Shown here: piece by piece, positions 17,496 through 28,190 of the stretch
Position numbering within the stretch: the first letter of the stretch is position 1
Layout of the letters: every line of letters starts with the position of its first letter
DNA from: an uncultured Bacteroidales bacterium
GTDB lineage: Bacteria; Bacteroidota; Bacteroidia; Bacteroidales; UBA932
Reading direction: 5' to 3'
Assembly (NCBI GenBank): GCA_944326255.1
Contig: CALVDG010000008.1
Span: forward strand, 1-64,000
Length of the DNA: 64,000 nt
The notes under the pieces: model-generated
Database searches by the model: none
What the model was told of the DNA's origin: nothing
The model's input: the letters and a program-made list of their open reading frames with translations, nothing else
Program-made: the position numbers and the translations under genes

Positions 17496-19148
17496 CTAGT
17501 TGAACTTTGACAGAAATTCCTGCATCGAGACATTGTCTCCGTTTATACCCAGTTTCCTGCGCAGTCTCCCTCGTGCGGTATTGATACTCTGCACCGACTG
17601 GCGGGTGATATCGGATATCTCTTTCGTCGTAAGGCTCATATTGAGAAAGACGCAGAGCCTCCTCTCGTTAAGAGTGAGCGAAGGATATGCCTGTATCAGA
17701 TTACGGTAGAAATCCGAGTCAAACTTGGGGACGAACGACTTTATCTCCATCCACTCATCCCGCTTTTTCGTATCTTTCAGATCGCTGCATATACGGGCAA
17801 GCTGCTCCTTCTGTCCCGCATCCTCAATACCTGCTCCGAGTTTATTGAGATTCTCTATGGTGTCGTTCACCAGACAGTCCGTCTTATACTGCTGCATCTG
17901 CTTGAGGTCCTCTATCTCTTTCTTAGCCGCCAGTTCCTGTTCCCGGCGTTTTATATCATATTCGCGCCTCTTGTACATCATCACCGCAAAGACCGAGATC
18001 AGGGCAAGAAGCAGAATACTTATGGAGAGCCATAGCGTAAGAGTCCTCCTCCGCGAGATTTCCTCAGCCCTCTGCTCGCTGAGCAACCTGTCATTCTGGA
18101 CTTTGAAGAGTTCGATGACCGCACCTTCCCGGTCATACTGCCTGGAGGCCTGATAATACTCATACAGCGAATTGTAGGCATTCTCATAGTCTCCCTCTTC
18201 CGCATATATCTCCTGAAGCAGTTCCAGGCAGGCCTGCCGTCTCTCTCCGAACTCTCCCAGGCTGTACAGATCGACGGCCTTGCGCAGTGAGACAACCGCA
18301 GCGTCCATATTGCCCTGATTGTAGCTCAGGAGTCCCGAATAGTAATAATACTGCCCGTTCTCTCCCACATCAGTCAATATCGGCCTGGCCTTCTCCAGAT
18401 ATTCACGTGCCGTGTCATATGACTTGGCGCGGATGGACATAAGGCTCATGTTTATATACACCCTGGCCAGCATCGAGGTATTGCCGGACTCACGGCACAG
18501 TTCGGCACATTCCGTCAGAAGCCTGCGGGTCTGGAGTGAGTCCGACTGACTGTATATGTACACGGCGATATTGTTGAGAGCCAGCACCAACATGGATGTA
18601 TCCCTCATGGATTCGGCTCCTTTGACACACCTGCTGAAATATTCCTTGGACCTGTCATAATCCCGGCAGGCGTAGTATAACGCACCGAGAAGATTCACAC
18701 ATTCCAGATGTTCCTTACTCTCCCTGCCTTCCGAATACACATCCATCGCATTGTTGACATGTACGAAAGACTTGTGAAACGTACCTGTCCTGTAATACAG
18801 CTTGGCAAGCTCCAGTTCATTCCTGGCATAGTCCCGCCTGTGCTCCGGACTCTTGCCATATCCGGCAGAAGCCAGGCTACGCCATCTGAGTGCCTCGGAA
18901 TAACGGAAGGACTTGTCCAGATACTCCGCCAGGTCCTCCGCCATTGCGGCTGTCTGCACGTCCACCGAGGCAGAATCTATTCTGGACAGAATTACGGCCG
19001 CAGCATCCATCGCGTCGGGAATATCCCCTTTCTCCAAGGAGTTCTCGTACAGACCCAGCAATACCGAGTCCCGGCTCTCGGCTGAGACTTTCACCGTTCC
19101 GGACAGAAATGACAGGACCACAAGCAGACACAAACGCAGATATCTCAT
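17496..19148 (-). CDS. TPR protein with C-terminal LuxR-type HTH
   Basis: A 550-residue regulator. The ATG at 19148 gives a clean signal peptide (MRYLRLCLLVVLSFLSG), so it is preferred to the upstream in-frame start. TPRs fill about residues 35-340, a membrane helix lies at about 371-391, a coiled coil follows, and the C-terminus has a LuxR/GerE-type HTH (LTLNERRLCVFLNMSLTTKE, then QSVNTARGRLRRKLGI-like sequence). It is built like the AraC-type protein at 573-2246, but with a different DNA-binding domain. It probably senses an envelope signal and acts on DNA from the membrane. Target genes are unknown. Confidence 0.75.
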   Translation of the reverse strand: MRYLRLCLLVVLSFLSGTVKVSAESRDSVLLGLYENSLEKGDIPDAMDAAAVILSRIDSASVDVQTAAMAEDLAEYLDKSFRYSEALRWRSLASAGYGKSPEHRRDYARNELELAKLYYRTGTFHKSFVHVNNAMDVYSEGRESKEHLECVNLLGALYYACRDYDRSKEYFSRCVKGAESMRDTSMLVLALNNIAVYIYSQSDSLQTRRLLTECAELCRESGNTSMLARVYINMSLMSIRAKSYDTAREYLEKARPILTDVGENGQYYYYSGLLSYNQGNMDAAVVSLRKAVDLYSLGEFGERRQACLELLQEIYAEEGDYENAYNSLYEYYQASRQYDREGAVIELFKVQNDRLLSEQRAEEISRRRTLTLWLSISILLLALISVFAVMMYKRREYDIKRREQELAAKKEIEDLKQMQQYKTDCLVNDTIENLNKLGAGIEDAGQKEQLARICSDLKDTKKRDEWMEIKSFVPKFDSDFYRNLIQAYPSLTLNERRLCVFLNMSLTTKEISDITRQSVQSINTARGRLRRKLGINGDNVSMQEFLSKFN

Positions 19149-19170
19149 AAGACAAGTTCCTTTGTGCGGA

Positions 19171-19178
19171 CAAATGTA
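19171..19178 (-). promoter_or_regulatory. Candidate -7 box for the TPR/LuxR regulator
   Basis: TACATTTG on the minus strand, 22 bp before the start at 19148. It abuts the T-tract of the gap terminator. Confidence 0.5.
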
Positions 19179-19179
19179 C

Positions 19180-19207
19180 AAAAAAGCCACCAGAAAATCT
19201 GATGGCT
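19180..19207 (-). terminator. Terminator of the gap gene
   Basis: Arms AGCCACCAGA (19185-19194) and TCTGATGGCT (19198-19207) pair except for one position. On the minus strand the hairpin is followed by TTTTTT and lies 25 bp after the gap stop. Confidence 0.88.
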
Positions 19208-19232
19208 TGCGAATAAATACTTTATCTGCCGT

Positions 19233-20305
<1,073 letters not shown>

Positions 20306-20323
20306 CGGACAATATTTTACAAT

Positions 20324-21103
20324 ATGAGATCTACCAGAGAAATCCTTATCACAAACGACGACGGAATAGACGCTGAGGGCATCCACGTACTGGCCGGAAT
20401 CATGGCCGGATACGGCAATGTCACGGTCGTGGCGCCCCTGCATCCGCAGTCCGGAAAGTCCGCTGCCCTGTCCATGGACACCCCCCTGTACCTGAAGCAG
20501 GTCAAGGACGAGCCGGGCCTTCGTGAATACACATTCAACGGCACACCGGTGGACTGCGTCAAGATAGGCATCAACGAGTGCTTCCCAAAAGGCGAGCTTC
20601 CCGACATAGTCGTCTCGGGCATCAACCACGGAGCCAACTGCTCAGTAGCCTCCCTGTATTCCGGTACCCTCGGAGCCTGCATCGAAGGGACTGTCTATGA
20701 GATACCTTCGATAGGATTTTCCCTGTGTACACACAAGCCACATCCGGACTTCAGCCCGGTACTCCGGTACGCCGGCACCATCATCGAGAAGTTCCTGGAG
20801 TTTCCTCCGGACAAGGACACCTATCTCAATGTCAATTTCCCGGCCATCCCGGCGGACGAGATTCTCGGCATACGCATGGCCCGCAGAGGCCGTGGACGCT
20901 GGGTAGAGGAGTTCGACACCCATTACGATGAGAACGGAGGCAAGTATTTCATGATGGCCGGACACTTCGAGAATCATGAGAAAGAGGGCTCGGACGGAGA
21001 CCACTGGCTGGTATACCATAAATACATCACTGTCGTTCCGCACCGCGTGGATACCACGGACTATGCGGAGATGGAGCGGCTGGGCCGGGCCTGGAATCTG
21101 TAA
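20324..21103 (+). CDS. surE: 5'/3'-nucleotidase SurE
   Basis: A 259-residue metal-dependent nucleoside monophosphate phosphatase. The N-terminal ILITNDDGIDAEGI carries the metal-binding Asp pair, and SGINHGANCSVASLYSGT carries the conserved Asn and the fold-defining loop. The ATG at 20324 is chosen over a TTG at 20303 that lies inside the -7 box. It is the first gene of a tight run with lpxB (3-bp gap) and dapF (2-bp gap), an order seen in other Bacteroidetes. Confidence 0.95.
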   Translation: MRSTREILITNDDGIDAEGIHVLAGIMAGYGNVTVVAPLHPQSGKSAALSMDTPLYLKQVKDEPGLREYTFNGTPVDCVKIGINECFPKGELPDIVVSGINHGANCSVASLYSGTLGACIEGTVYEIPSIGFSLCTHKPHPDFSPVLRYAGTIIEKFLEFPPDKDTYLNVNFPAIPADEILGIRMARRGRGRWVEEFDTHYDENGGKYFMMAGHFENHEKEGSDGDHWLVYHKYITVVPHRVDTTDYAEMERLGRAWNL

Positions 21104-21106
21104 GCC

Positions 21107-22252
21107 ATGAGATACTACATCATAGCCGGCGAGGCATCAGGCGACCTGCATGGGGCCAACCTGATGAAAGGCCTGCTGCGGCACGACCCGTCCTGCGGGA
21201 TAAGGTTCTGGGGCGGAGGGAAAATGGCGGCCGTCGGCGGCACTCTGGTCAAGGACTACCGGGACAATGCCGTCATGGGCTTCGTGGAGGTGCTCAGCCA
21301 CCTTGGCAGCATCCTGCGCAATCTCCGCTTCTGCAAGGAGGACATCCTGCAGTACAGGCCGGACGCGGTGATTCTGATTGATTATCCGGGATTCAATCTC
21401 AAGATAGCCCGCTTCGCCCATGAAAGAGGATTCAAGGTCTTCTACTACATCCCTCCGAAGGTATGGGCCCGGGGAGAGTCCAGGATCCAGCTGCTGAAAA
21501 GGTACGTGGACAAAGTCTTCATCATCTTCCCGTTCGAAGTGGGATATTTCAAGGCAAAAGGCGTGGATGCCGTCTACAACGGCAATCCGCTGGTGGACAA
21601 CATCGGCAGCACTCCGTCAGTACACATGTCGCGGGAAGACTTCCTCCGCTCCCACTCCCTGACGGACGACGGACGGCCGCTGCTGGCATTTCTGGCCGGC
21701 AGCCGCAGGATGGAAGTGGACTACCTGATGCCCAGAATAGTCCGCACAGCCGCCATACTGAAGGAAAGGACGGGCGGCAGGTTCCGCTTCCTGCTGGCGG
21801 CAGCCCCGTCCATAGATCCGGAATACTACGGCAAATACATAGGAGACAGCGGCATCGAGATCATACAGAACGACACCTACGGAGTCCTGAGCCATTCCGA
21901 AGCGGCCGTAATCTCCTCCGGGACGGCAAGCCTGGAGGCCGCGATTATCGGCACGCCCCAGGTAGTCTGCTACGGGATGAATCCCATAACTTACTTTCTG
22001 GCCAGGCTGGTGGTCAGGCTGGACACCATCTCGCTGGCCAACATGATTCTAGGCAGGCATATTTTCAAGGAACTGCTGCAGGGCGACTGCACTCCGGAGC
22101 ATATCGCGGACGAGGTGCTCCGCATGACGGATGACAGGGCATACCGCAGCCGCATGATAAAGGACTACGACGACATGCGGGCTATGCTCGGGGAAAGAGG
22201 CTCCGCCGAACGCACCGCAGCCGATATCGAACAGCTCATAAAAGGACTCTGA
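21107..22252 (+). CDS. lpxB: Lipid-A-disaccharide synthase
   Basis: A 381-residue glycosyltransferase (GT19) joining UDP-2,3-diacylglucosamine and lipid X to form the lipid A disaccharide. The N-terminus IAGEASGDLHGANLM is diagnostic, followed by DYPGFNLKIARFAHERG and PPKVWARGESR. The C-terminal half has the nucleotide-binding segment SSGTASLEAAIIGTPQVVCY. The length is standard. It acts at the inner face of the cytoplasmic membrane. It sits 3 bp after surE and 2 bp before dapF, so expression is coupled. Confidence 0.96.
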   Translation: MRYYIIAGEASGDLHGANLMKGLLRHDPSCGIRFWGGGKMAAVGGTLVKDYRDNAVMGFVEVLSHLGSILRNLRFCKEDILQYRPDAVILIDYPGFNLKIARFAHERGFKVFYYIPPKVWARGESRIQLLKRYVDKVFIIFPFEVGYFKAKGVDAVYNGNPLVDNIGSTPSVHMSREDFLRSHSLTDDGRPLLAFLAGSRRMEVDYLMPRIVRTAAILKERTGGRFRFLLAAAPSIDPEYYGKYIGDSGIEIIQNDTYGVLSHSEAAVISSGTASLEAAIIGTPQVVCYGMNPITYFLARLVVRLDTISLANMILGRHIFKELLQGDCTPEHIADEVLRMTDDRAYRSRMIKDYDDMRAMLGERGSAERTAADIEQLIKGL

Positions 22253-22254
22253 CC

Positions 22255-23085
22255 ATGGACTTCTACAAATATCAGGCGGCCGGCAACGACTTCGTGCTCG
22301 TAACTTCCCTGGAAAGCAGGGCGGATATTTCCACAGATGAGGTAATCAGACTTTGCGACCGGCGTTACGGCATCGGAGCCGACGGACTCATCATCCTGGA
22401 AGGCAGCAGGGACTATGACTTCGCCATGAGGTTCTTCAACAATGACGGCTCGGGCGGCATGATGTGCGGCAACGGAGGCCGCTGCATAGTGGATCTGGCC
22501 GGGCGTACCGGCATACCGGCTTCGGGAAAGGACGGCAGCTGGGTATTCGAAGCCCCGGACGGCATTCACCGCGGCAGGATTGTCACCTCCGAGGGCAATA
22601 AGAGCATCGTCTGTCTGAGCATGAACGACATCACTTCCGTCGAGCCCGTAGAGCTGCCGGAGACGGAGGGTAAGTACAGCAAGGCATGGCGGATGAACAC
22701 CGGCACAGACCATCTGGTAATGTTCAAGAATGACCTGAACAGTCTGGATGTCCTGAAAGAGGGCCGCAGATGGAGGTTCGACAGCCGGTTCGCGCCCAAA
22801 GGCGTCAATGTCAACTTCGTACAATATTACGGCCATGAGGAGGCTCTGAGAGTACGTACATACGAAAAGGGAGTGGAATACGAGACGCTGTCCTGCGGCA
22901 CCGGCATCATAGCCTCGGCCGTCGCGGCATGGATGAAAGGCGACCGCCGGGGAAAATACACGCTCCGGTCAACCTCGGACACCTTCACGGTGTCGTTCAG
23001 CCACCGCTGCGGAATCTTTCAGGATGTAACCATCGAAGGACCCGCCGAACAGACATTCCGCTGTACCCCGTCCACACCCAACTGA
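22255..23085 (+). CDS. dapF: Diaminopimelate epimerase
   Basis: A 276-residue PLP-independent epimerase turning LL- into meso-diaminopimelate for lysine and peptidoglycan. The two catalytic cysteines are in MCGNGGRCIVD (about 73-83) and LSCGTGIIASA (about 218). The N-terminal KYQAAGNDFV is typical of the family. It is the last gene of surE-lpxB-dapF. The gene ends before a repeat-bearing intergenic region and no separate terminator hairpin was identified, although the palindromes at 23164 and 23269 could serve. Confidence 0.95.
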   Translation: MDFYKYQAAGNDFVLVTSLESRADISTDEVIRLCDRRYGIGADGLIILEGSRDYDFAMRFFNNDGSGGMMCGNGGRCIVDLAGRTGIPASGKDGSWVFEAPDGIHRGRIVTSEGNKSIVCLSMNDITSVEPVELPETEGKYSKAWRMNTGTDHLVMFKNDLNSLDVLKEGRRWRFDSRFAPKGVNVNFVQYYGHEEALRVRTYEKGVEYETLSCGTGIIASAVAAWMKGDRRGKYTLRSTSDTFTVSFSHRCGIFQDVTIEGPAEQTFRCTPSTPN

Positions 23086-23163
23086 CCTTCCGCAGCTTCT
23101 CCCGTCCACATCAAACAGACTTGCCTCAGCATACCGTCCGACATCCCACCCCCGCCCGCCCGC

Positions 23164-23201
23164 GAGAGTGTACCATTTTCCCGCAGATTCGGTACACCCT
23201 C
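23164..23201. repeat. 38-bp palindromic repeat, copy B1
   Basis: Arms GAGAGTGTAC (23164-23173) and GTACACCCTC (23192-23201) pair at 9 of 10 positions around an 18-nt loop ending in CAGATTCG. Confidence 0.88.
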
Positions 23202-23268
23202 CTTGGACATCCACAGACCATCCACGCCATAACAGCTTCCAGAGCCACATTCCCGAAAAACCGCCCAC

Positions 23269-23306
23269 GAGAGTGTACCCTTTTTCCACAGATTCGGTAC
23301 ACTCTC
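23269..23306. repeat. 38-bp palindromic repeat, copy B2
   Basis: Arms GAGAGTGTAC (23269-23278) and GTACACTCTC (23297-23306) are perfect inverted repeats. The 18-nt loop, ending ACAGATTCG, differs from that of B1 at only a few positions. The centres of B1 and B2 are 105 bp apart. Confidence 0.9.
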
Positions 23307-23423
23307 CGACCGGCGTTGAGAGAACAAGGCAACTGAGACGGACGGCGAGAGAGTTTACTGAACTTAAATGGCTGAATCAAGAATCGCGAATCGCCAGCCG
23401 AATACGGCACGGTATTTCGCCTG

Positions 23424-24128
23424 CTATGATAAACGGACTCCCCGGGGACCGAAAATCTTAGTGCCTACACGAACCATATTGCTCCCCATCTCCACCGCGA
23501 TATGATAGTCGTGCGTCATCCCGAACGACTTCAGGTCAAACTGTCCCAGGAAAGGATAATCAAGAGCCTTGATGCTGTCGAACACTGAGTTCAGATGAGC
23601 GAACTCCCTGCGGATAAGTTCCTCGTCCTCCGTGAGGGAGGCCATGCCCATGACCCCGCGGATGCGGACCTGAGAGGGATATTTCTCATTGTCCCCGGAC
23701 TGACGGGCCTGCTCTATCCCTGCAAGGAAATCCATCACCTCCTCATCGGAGAAGCCCTGCTTGCTCTCCTCCGAGGCTATGTGCATCTCCAGCAGCACAT
23801 CCACGCTATAGCCGTTCTGGCGGCACCAGCGTTCAATCTCGAAGAAGAGCTTGGGGGTATCCACCGAATGAATCAGCCTGACATACGGCACGGTCATCTT
23901 TATCTTGTTGCTCTGCAGATGACCGATGAAATGCCACTCTATGTCCTTGGGCAGGGAGAGGGCCTTCTCCTTGAGTTCCTGGGGACGGCTCTCGCCGAAG
24001 ACCCGCTGGCCCGCTTCATAGGCCTCGAGAATCTCCTCTCCCGACTTGAATTTGGACACTGCCACGAGTTCAACCCCGGAGGGCAGTTCCTGCCTCAGCG
24101 ACAGGATATTCTCACTTATGTGTCCCAT
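23424..24128 (-). CDS. YggS-family PLP homeostasis protein
   Basis: A 234-residue TIM-barrel protein binding pyridoxal phosphate without known enzymatic turnover. The PLP lysine is in VAVSKFKSGEEI (about residue 26). FGESRPQE, EWHFIGHLQSNK, RGVMGMAS and a C-terminal MGSNMVRVGTKIFG are the usual conserved stretches. It probably buffers PLP and influences amino-acid balance. It is followed by the repeat-bearing region and preceded 20 bp upstream by yidC, so it is the last gene of the run DUF349-yidC-yggS. Confidence 0.93.
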   Translation of the reverse strand: MGHISENILSLRQELPSGVELVAVSKFKSGEEILEAYEAGQRVFGESRPQELKEKALSLPKDIEWHFIGHLQSNKIKMTVPYVRLIHSVDTPKLFFEIERWCRQNGYSVDVLLEMHIASEESKQGFSDEEVMDFLAGIEQARQSGDNEKYPSQVRIRGVMGMASLTEDEELIRREFAHLNSVFDSIKALDYPFLGQFDLKSFGMTHDYHIAVEMGSNMVRVGTKIFGPRGVRLS

Positions 24129-24148
24129 TATATTTCCTCCTTACAATA

Positions 24149-26044
24149 TTACCTGCGTCTTTGCTGCTGTCTCTGCTGTTCGCGGATAGCCTCCTGCTGA
24201 GCCTTCTGGATGGCCTCGAGACGCTGCTGGAACTTGGATTTGGGCTTGGCCGCACCTTTTACGGAAGCGGCGCGCACCCTGGCCATGATCTTCTCCTCAT
24301 CCACGAAGAAACGGCGGATGATCCAGGTCTGAAGCATCATTATGAGGTTGGAGAGCAGATAGTAGTATGTCAGACCGCTAGAGAGGTTGTTGCAGATGAA
24401 CAGCATGAATATGGGCATGAAGTAGAGGGTCATGTTGCGCATACTCTTCATCTGGGGATTGTTGTCCGCGCTGCTGCCCTGGGTCATCCTGGCCGAGAAG
24501 TACATACTCAGGGCGCAGAGGATGGCGAAAAGACTGACGTGGTCACCGTACAGCGGTATGTTGAATCCGAAATCGAGGATCGAGTCGTAGGTACTCAGGT
24601 CGTCCGCCCACAGGAAGCCTTTCTGACGGAGCTCGAAAGAAGCCGGGAAGAAGCGGAACATCGCGAAGAGCACCGGGAACTGGAGCAGCATGGGGAGACA
24701 GCCTCCGAACATGCTCACACCGGCCTTGCGGTACAGGTCCATGGTCTCCTGCTGTTTCTTCAGGGCATCCTCCTGACGGGGATACTTGGCGTTGATCTTG
24801 TCCAGCTCGGGCCTGAGGACATTCATCTTGGCCGAGGACATATAGGACTTGAGAGTCAGCGGCGAGATGACCAGCTTGATAAGCAGGGTCAGCAGCAGGA
24901 TGATGATACCGTAGTTGCTGATGAAGCGGCCGAAGAGGTCAAATACGGGGATGATGACACCCCTGTTGATCCATCTTACGAGCCAGCCTCCGAGGGGTAC
25001 TATCTTCTCAAAATCGTAATCGTAGCTCTTGAGGGTACGGAAATGGTTGGGACCGTAGTAGAACTCAAAGGGCACGGTGACATCGGCACCTGGGTCGTAC
25101 TGCACGAGAGCCAGCGCCGAGCAGTTCATCAGGCGGCGGTCCGGATCGGTCTCAGGATAGAAATTCAGCGAGAGGTTGCCCGACTCGAAGTTATCCTTTG
25201 CCCTGAGTATGGCCGAGAAGTACTGCTGCTGGAAGGCCAGCCACTCGATACGGGTGGTCACTTCCTTATGCTGACCGCCGGAACGGGCTCCGCGCATCAT
25301 GCCCAGATTCTCCACCTTCTTCACCTTTCCGGGATACTTGTAATCAACGGTGGAGTACATCTGCTCGTTCTTGTACCCCCTCTCCAGACGGGGCACATCC
25401 ATGTTCCAGGCTATCTCGAACTGGGATGCGTTGCGGGGAATATGGGCGTCCATATTGACCATGTGTACGTCAAAGTCCACCATATAACTGTCCGCAGGCA
25501 GATAATAACTGTGCTCTATGTACGAGTCCTCGGCGAAATACAGCCTCATGACGAGGGTGGAGTCCGTGCTGACCACCTTCTCGTAGGTAAGGTCACCGGT
25601 GTTGATATACTGGCTGGTGTACAGCTGCAGACCGAAATCGCTGTATCCGTCCTTCATCAGATACAGGTCAGTGCTGTCACTGGTGTAGTAATCCTTGATC
25701 AGCACGTTCTCGGCCTGACCGCCCTTAGTCGTATACCTGATCTTCAGTTTATTGTTTTCCAGATAGTAGAACTCCTCACCGCCGTTGTAAGCCGCCTCGA
25801 TGAAAGGATTGGCATACGTGCTCCGGTATGTCTGCTGACCATCCTGGTCCGCAACGGGAGCCCCAGTGCTGTCGGTCTGCGCCTGAGCCATCTGCTCCGC
25901 GTACTCAAATGCCTTTGCGGCAGCTATCGAGTCCTGTACTCTCTTAACCTCGGCCTGCTCCCTGGCCATCCTTGCATTGAAAACCGAAAAGCCTATAAGC
26001 AGGAGTCCTATCAGCGTGATGCCGATAACAGTATTCTTGTTCAT
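24149..26044 (-). CDS. yidC: Membrane protein insertase YidC
   Basis: A 631-residue YidC/Oxa1 insertase with the Gram-negative layout: N-terminal anchor (about 6-24), a large periplasmic beta-rich domain (about 60-340), then the conserved membrane core with PLTLKSYMSSAKM, KAGVSMFGGCLPMLLQFPVLFAM-type sequence and a Lys/Arg/Gln-rich C-terminal tail likely to contact the ribosome. It inserts and folds inner-membrane proteins with or without SecYEG. The start lies 3 bp from the stop of the DUF349 gene, so the two are cotranscribed. Confidence 0.95.
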   Translation of the reverse strand: MNKNTVIGITLIGLLLIGFSVFNARMAREQAEVKRVQDSIAAAKAFEYAEQMAQAQTDSTGAPVADQDGQQTYRSTYANPFIEAAYNGGEEFYYLENNKLKIRYTTKGGQAENVLIKDYYTSDSTDLYLMKDGYSDFGLQLYTSQYINTGDLTYEKVVSTDSTLVMRLYFAEDSYIEHSYYLPADSYMVDFDVHMVNMDAHIPRNASQFEIAWNMDVPRLERGYKNEQMYSTVDYKYPGKVKKVENLGMMRGARSGGQHKEVTTRIEWLAFQQQYFSAILRAKDNFESGNLSLNFYPETDPDRRLMNCSALALVQYDPGADVTVPFEFYYGPNHFRTLKSYDYDFEKIVPLGGWLVRWINRGVIIPVFDLFGRFISNYGIIILLLTLLIKLVISPLTLKSYMSSAKMNVLRPELDKINAKYPRQEDALKKQQETMDLYRKAGVSMFGGCLPMLLQFPVLFAMFRFFPASFELRQKGFLWADDLSTYDSILDFGFNIPLYGDHVSLFAILCALSMYFSARMTQGSSADNNPQMKSMRNMTLYFMPIFMLFICNNLSSGLTYYYLLSNLIMMLQTWIIRRFFVDEEKIMARVRAASVKGAAKPKSKFQQRLEAIQKAQQEAIREQQRQQQRRR

Positions 26045-26047
26045 GCC

Positions 26048-28111
26048 TTATTCCTGAGCGTCCAGATTGTGTATTTTCTCTTCAAGTTCAGCAAGTTCAC
26101 TCTTTGCAGCGTCAATCTTCTTCTGGAATTCCCTTACCAGCGACTCGGCCTTCTTGGAACTTGCGAAGAATCCGATATTGTTCTCGTATGTGGCTATCTC
26201 GCTTTCCAGCTTGCGGAACTTCTGCAGCAGACGCTCCCTTTCCTGACGGGCCGGACTCACCTCCATCCTGCCGCGGGACCTCTGCGCACGGCCTCTACCT
26301 CCTGCAACTCTGAAATCAGGGAACTTGTCGGACATGGCCGCACGGTACTGCTCCGCAATCCTCTCCTTCTCCTTGAAAGGCACGAAGCCTACCGCATTCC
26401 ATCTCTCGGAAAATTCCCTGGCCGCCTTATTGTCAGCATTGATGTCGCCTGTGGACACATAAGCGCCTATTTCCTCTATGATCGCCTGCTTTGCCCTCAG
26501 ATTGTCCACATACTGAGGATCCACACCGCCGTAATTCTTCTCCTTGTTGTCGAAGAAATGATCGCAGGCTGCACGGAACCTTGCCCAGATCTGGTCGGAC
26601 TTCTTGCGGGATACAGGGCCCACCTCCTTCCACTGTTTCTGAAGCGAGATCAGATAGTCGGTAGTCTTCTTCCAGTCAGTACTGTCCTGCACTGCCTCAG
26701 CCTGCTCGCAGAGAGCGATCTTCTTCTCCATATTGCCGCTCATCTGCTCCTTGAACTCCGCATAGAATTCTCTCTTGCGGTTATAGAACTTATCGCAGGC
26801 AGCCCTGAAACGGTCGTATATCTTCTGATTGTCCTTCTTGGAGGCGAAACCGATCTTCCTCCACTCCTTCTGTATCTCCTCGAACTCCTTGGTCACTGAA
26901 TTCCAGCCGTTGGAATCCTTGATATCCTTGTCAGCCAGAGCCTCTGCCTTCTCGCAGAGAACGGTCTTGGCCGCCAGGTTCTCCTTCTGCTGCACCTTCA
27001 GCCCCTCGAAGTAAGCCTGGTGCATCTTGTTGATACGGGAAGTGGCGGCGCGGAATCTCTCCCATATCTCCTCACGGAACTCCTTGGCCACAGGGCCGCA
27101 CTCCTTCCACTCCTCATGCAGTTTCTGAAGCAGGTTGAACGCCTCGACTACATTCGGATTGTTCTCCAGAGCCTCTGCACGCTCGCAAAGCTCGGTCTTC
27201 AACTCCAGATTCTTCTTGAAATCCAGATCGCGGAGCTCATTGTTTATCTTGACCAGGTCGTAGAAATTCTCGACATTGTGCTGATAGGTGTCGTACACGT
27301 CCTTGATTCTGGCCTGGGGCACGGGACCTATCTCACGCCACCTTGTCTGGAGGGCCCTGAATTCGGGGAATATCTTATTGATGTCCTCCGTGCTCTCCAG
27401 CAGCTTCTTCAGTTCCTCTATGACTTCCAGCTTCTTCTCCAGATTGAGCTGTTTCTCGCGCTCCAGATTCTGGAAATACACGGCGCGACGGGCTTTATAA
27501 TTGGCGTACAGGTCTTTGAACGCACGTTCTATCTCTACGAAAGGATTGACTGACACCTCCTCGTCTTCTTTTGCAGGAGCGGCTTCCGGCTCTCCGGCAG
27601 CCTCTTCGGGCTCGGAAGCAGCCTCCGGTGCGGGCTCCGCATCAGTCTCGCTCTCCGGCATCTCCACATAGTCGGCCGAACCGGGAAGTGCATGATATCC
27701 CGAAGCGATCTTCTCCTCTTTCAGAACTTTATAGAAAGTGGCCTTGATATACTCAGCCTGCCTGTTCAACTCCATGATGTCCCCGTTCTCCACGAGATTG
27801 CGGAATGTCTCCACTATCTCTTTCAGGCTCTTTGAGGACAGTTTCTTAAGTTCCTCATCACTGATGACCGCTCCGCGCATCTCCTCAACGGCAGTCTCCG
27901 CCTCTGCCTCAGCAGCCACGGGAGTCTCAGCCGCCACGGAAGCAGCGGCATCCGCAATCTCTCCGGCAGCCTCGACAGATGCACCGGCAGCCGTGGTCTC
28001 CTCCGCGGCAGGAGCATTCTCGGTAGGGTTAACATTCAGTGTTTCAGAATTCTCTACGGAATTTTCAGCAGTACTCTTCTCTACAGAAGGATTCAAGGTC
28101 TCGTCAATCAT
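26048..28111 (-). CDS. DUF349 repeat protein
   Basis: A 687-residue acidic, highly helical protein. The N-terminal third is Glu/Ala-rich and low complexity. From about residue 190 there are repeated segments of about 70 residues with the pattern W-K-x-I/V-G-x-[AV]-x2-K ... I-x-x-R-F-R-A-A-x-D-x-F-F, for example [26 protein letters not shown] and [13 protein letters not shown], which are DUF349 repeats (at least five). The ATG at 28111 gives the expected N-terminus; upstream in-frame codons run into trmD's promoter. The function of DUF349 proteins is unsettled. It is upstream of yidC in the same transcript. Confidence 0.85.
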   Translation of the reverse strand: MIDETLNPSVEKSTAENSVENSETLNVNPTENAPAAEETTAAGASVEAAGEIADAAASVAAETPVAAEAEAETAVEEMRGAVISDEELKKLSSKSLKEIVETFRNLVENGDIMELNRQAEYIKATFYKVLKEEKIASGYHALPGSADYVEMPESETDAEPAPEAASEPEEAAGEPEAAPAKEDEEVSVNPFVEIERAFKDLYANYKARRAVYFQNLEREKQLNLEKKLEVIEELKKLLESTEDINKIFPEFRALQTRWREIGPVPQARIKDVYDTYQHNVENFYDLVKINNELRDLDFKKNLELKTELCERAEALENNPNVVEAFNLLQKLHEEWKECGPVAKEFREEIWERFRAATSRINKMHQAYFEGLKVQQKENLAAKTVLCEKAEALADKDIKDSNGWNSVTKEFEEIQKEWRKIGFASKKDNQKIYDRFRAACDKFYNRKREFYAEFKEQMSGNMEKKIALCEQAEAVQDSTDWKKTTDYLISLQKQWKEVGPVSRKKSDQIWARFRAACDHFFDNKEKNYGGVDPQYVDNLRAKQAIIEEIGAYVSTGDINADNKAAREFSERWNAVGFVPFKEKERIAEQYRAAMSDKFPDFRVAGGRGRAQRSRGRMEVSPARQERERLLQKFRKLESEIATYENNIGFFASSKKAESLVREFQKKIDAAKSELAELEEKIHNLDAQE

Positions 28112-28135
28112 ATTCAATATATTAAAATCAACTCG

Positions 28136-28182
28136 CAAATATACATTATTTTTTAAAAGAACCGCTGTTTTAAGTAAATTTG
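28136..28182. promoter_or_regulatory. Divergent promoters of the DUF349 operon and trmD
   Basis: TATATTTG on the minus strand (28136-28143) is 24 bp before the DUF349 start. TAAATTTG on the plus strand (28175-28182) is 8 bp before trmD and has TTTT 20 nt upstream in place of the -33 TTTG. Confidence 0.6.
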
Positions 28183-28190
28183 CAGCCGTT

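Larger units (their letters stand above)
23086..23423. other. Gene-free intergenic region holding two palindromic repeats
   Basis: 338 bp between the convergent ends of dapF and the YggS gene. It contains repeat copies B1 and B2; otherwise C-rich sequence (about 23140-23162) and no supported coding frame. Confidence 0.7.

Noticed and set aside
24161-26899. Long plus-strand open frame of about 912 codons opposite yidC and the DUF349 gene
   Set aside because: It is antisense to two well-recognised proteins, has no family features and arises from the skewed codon use of the true genes.
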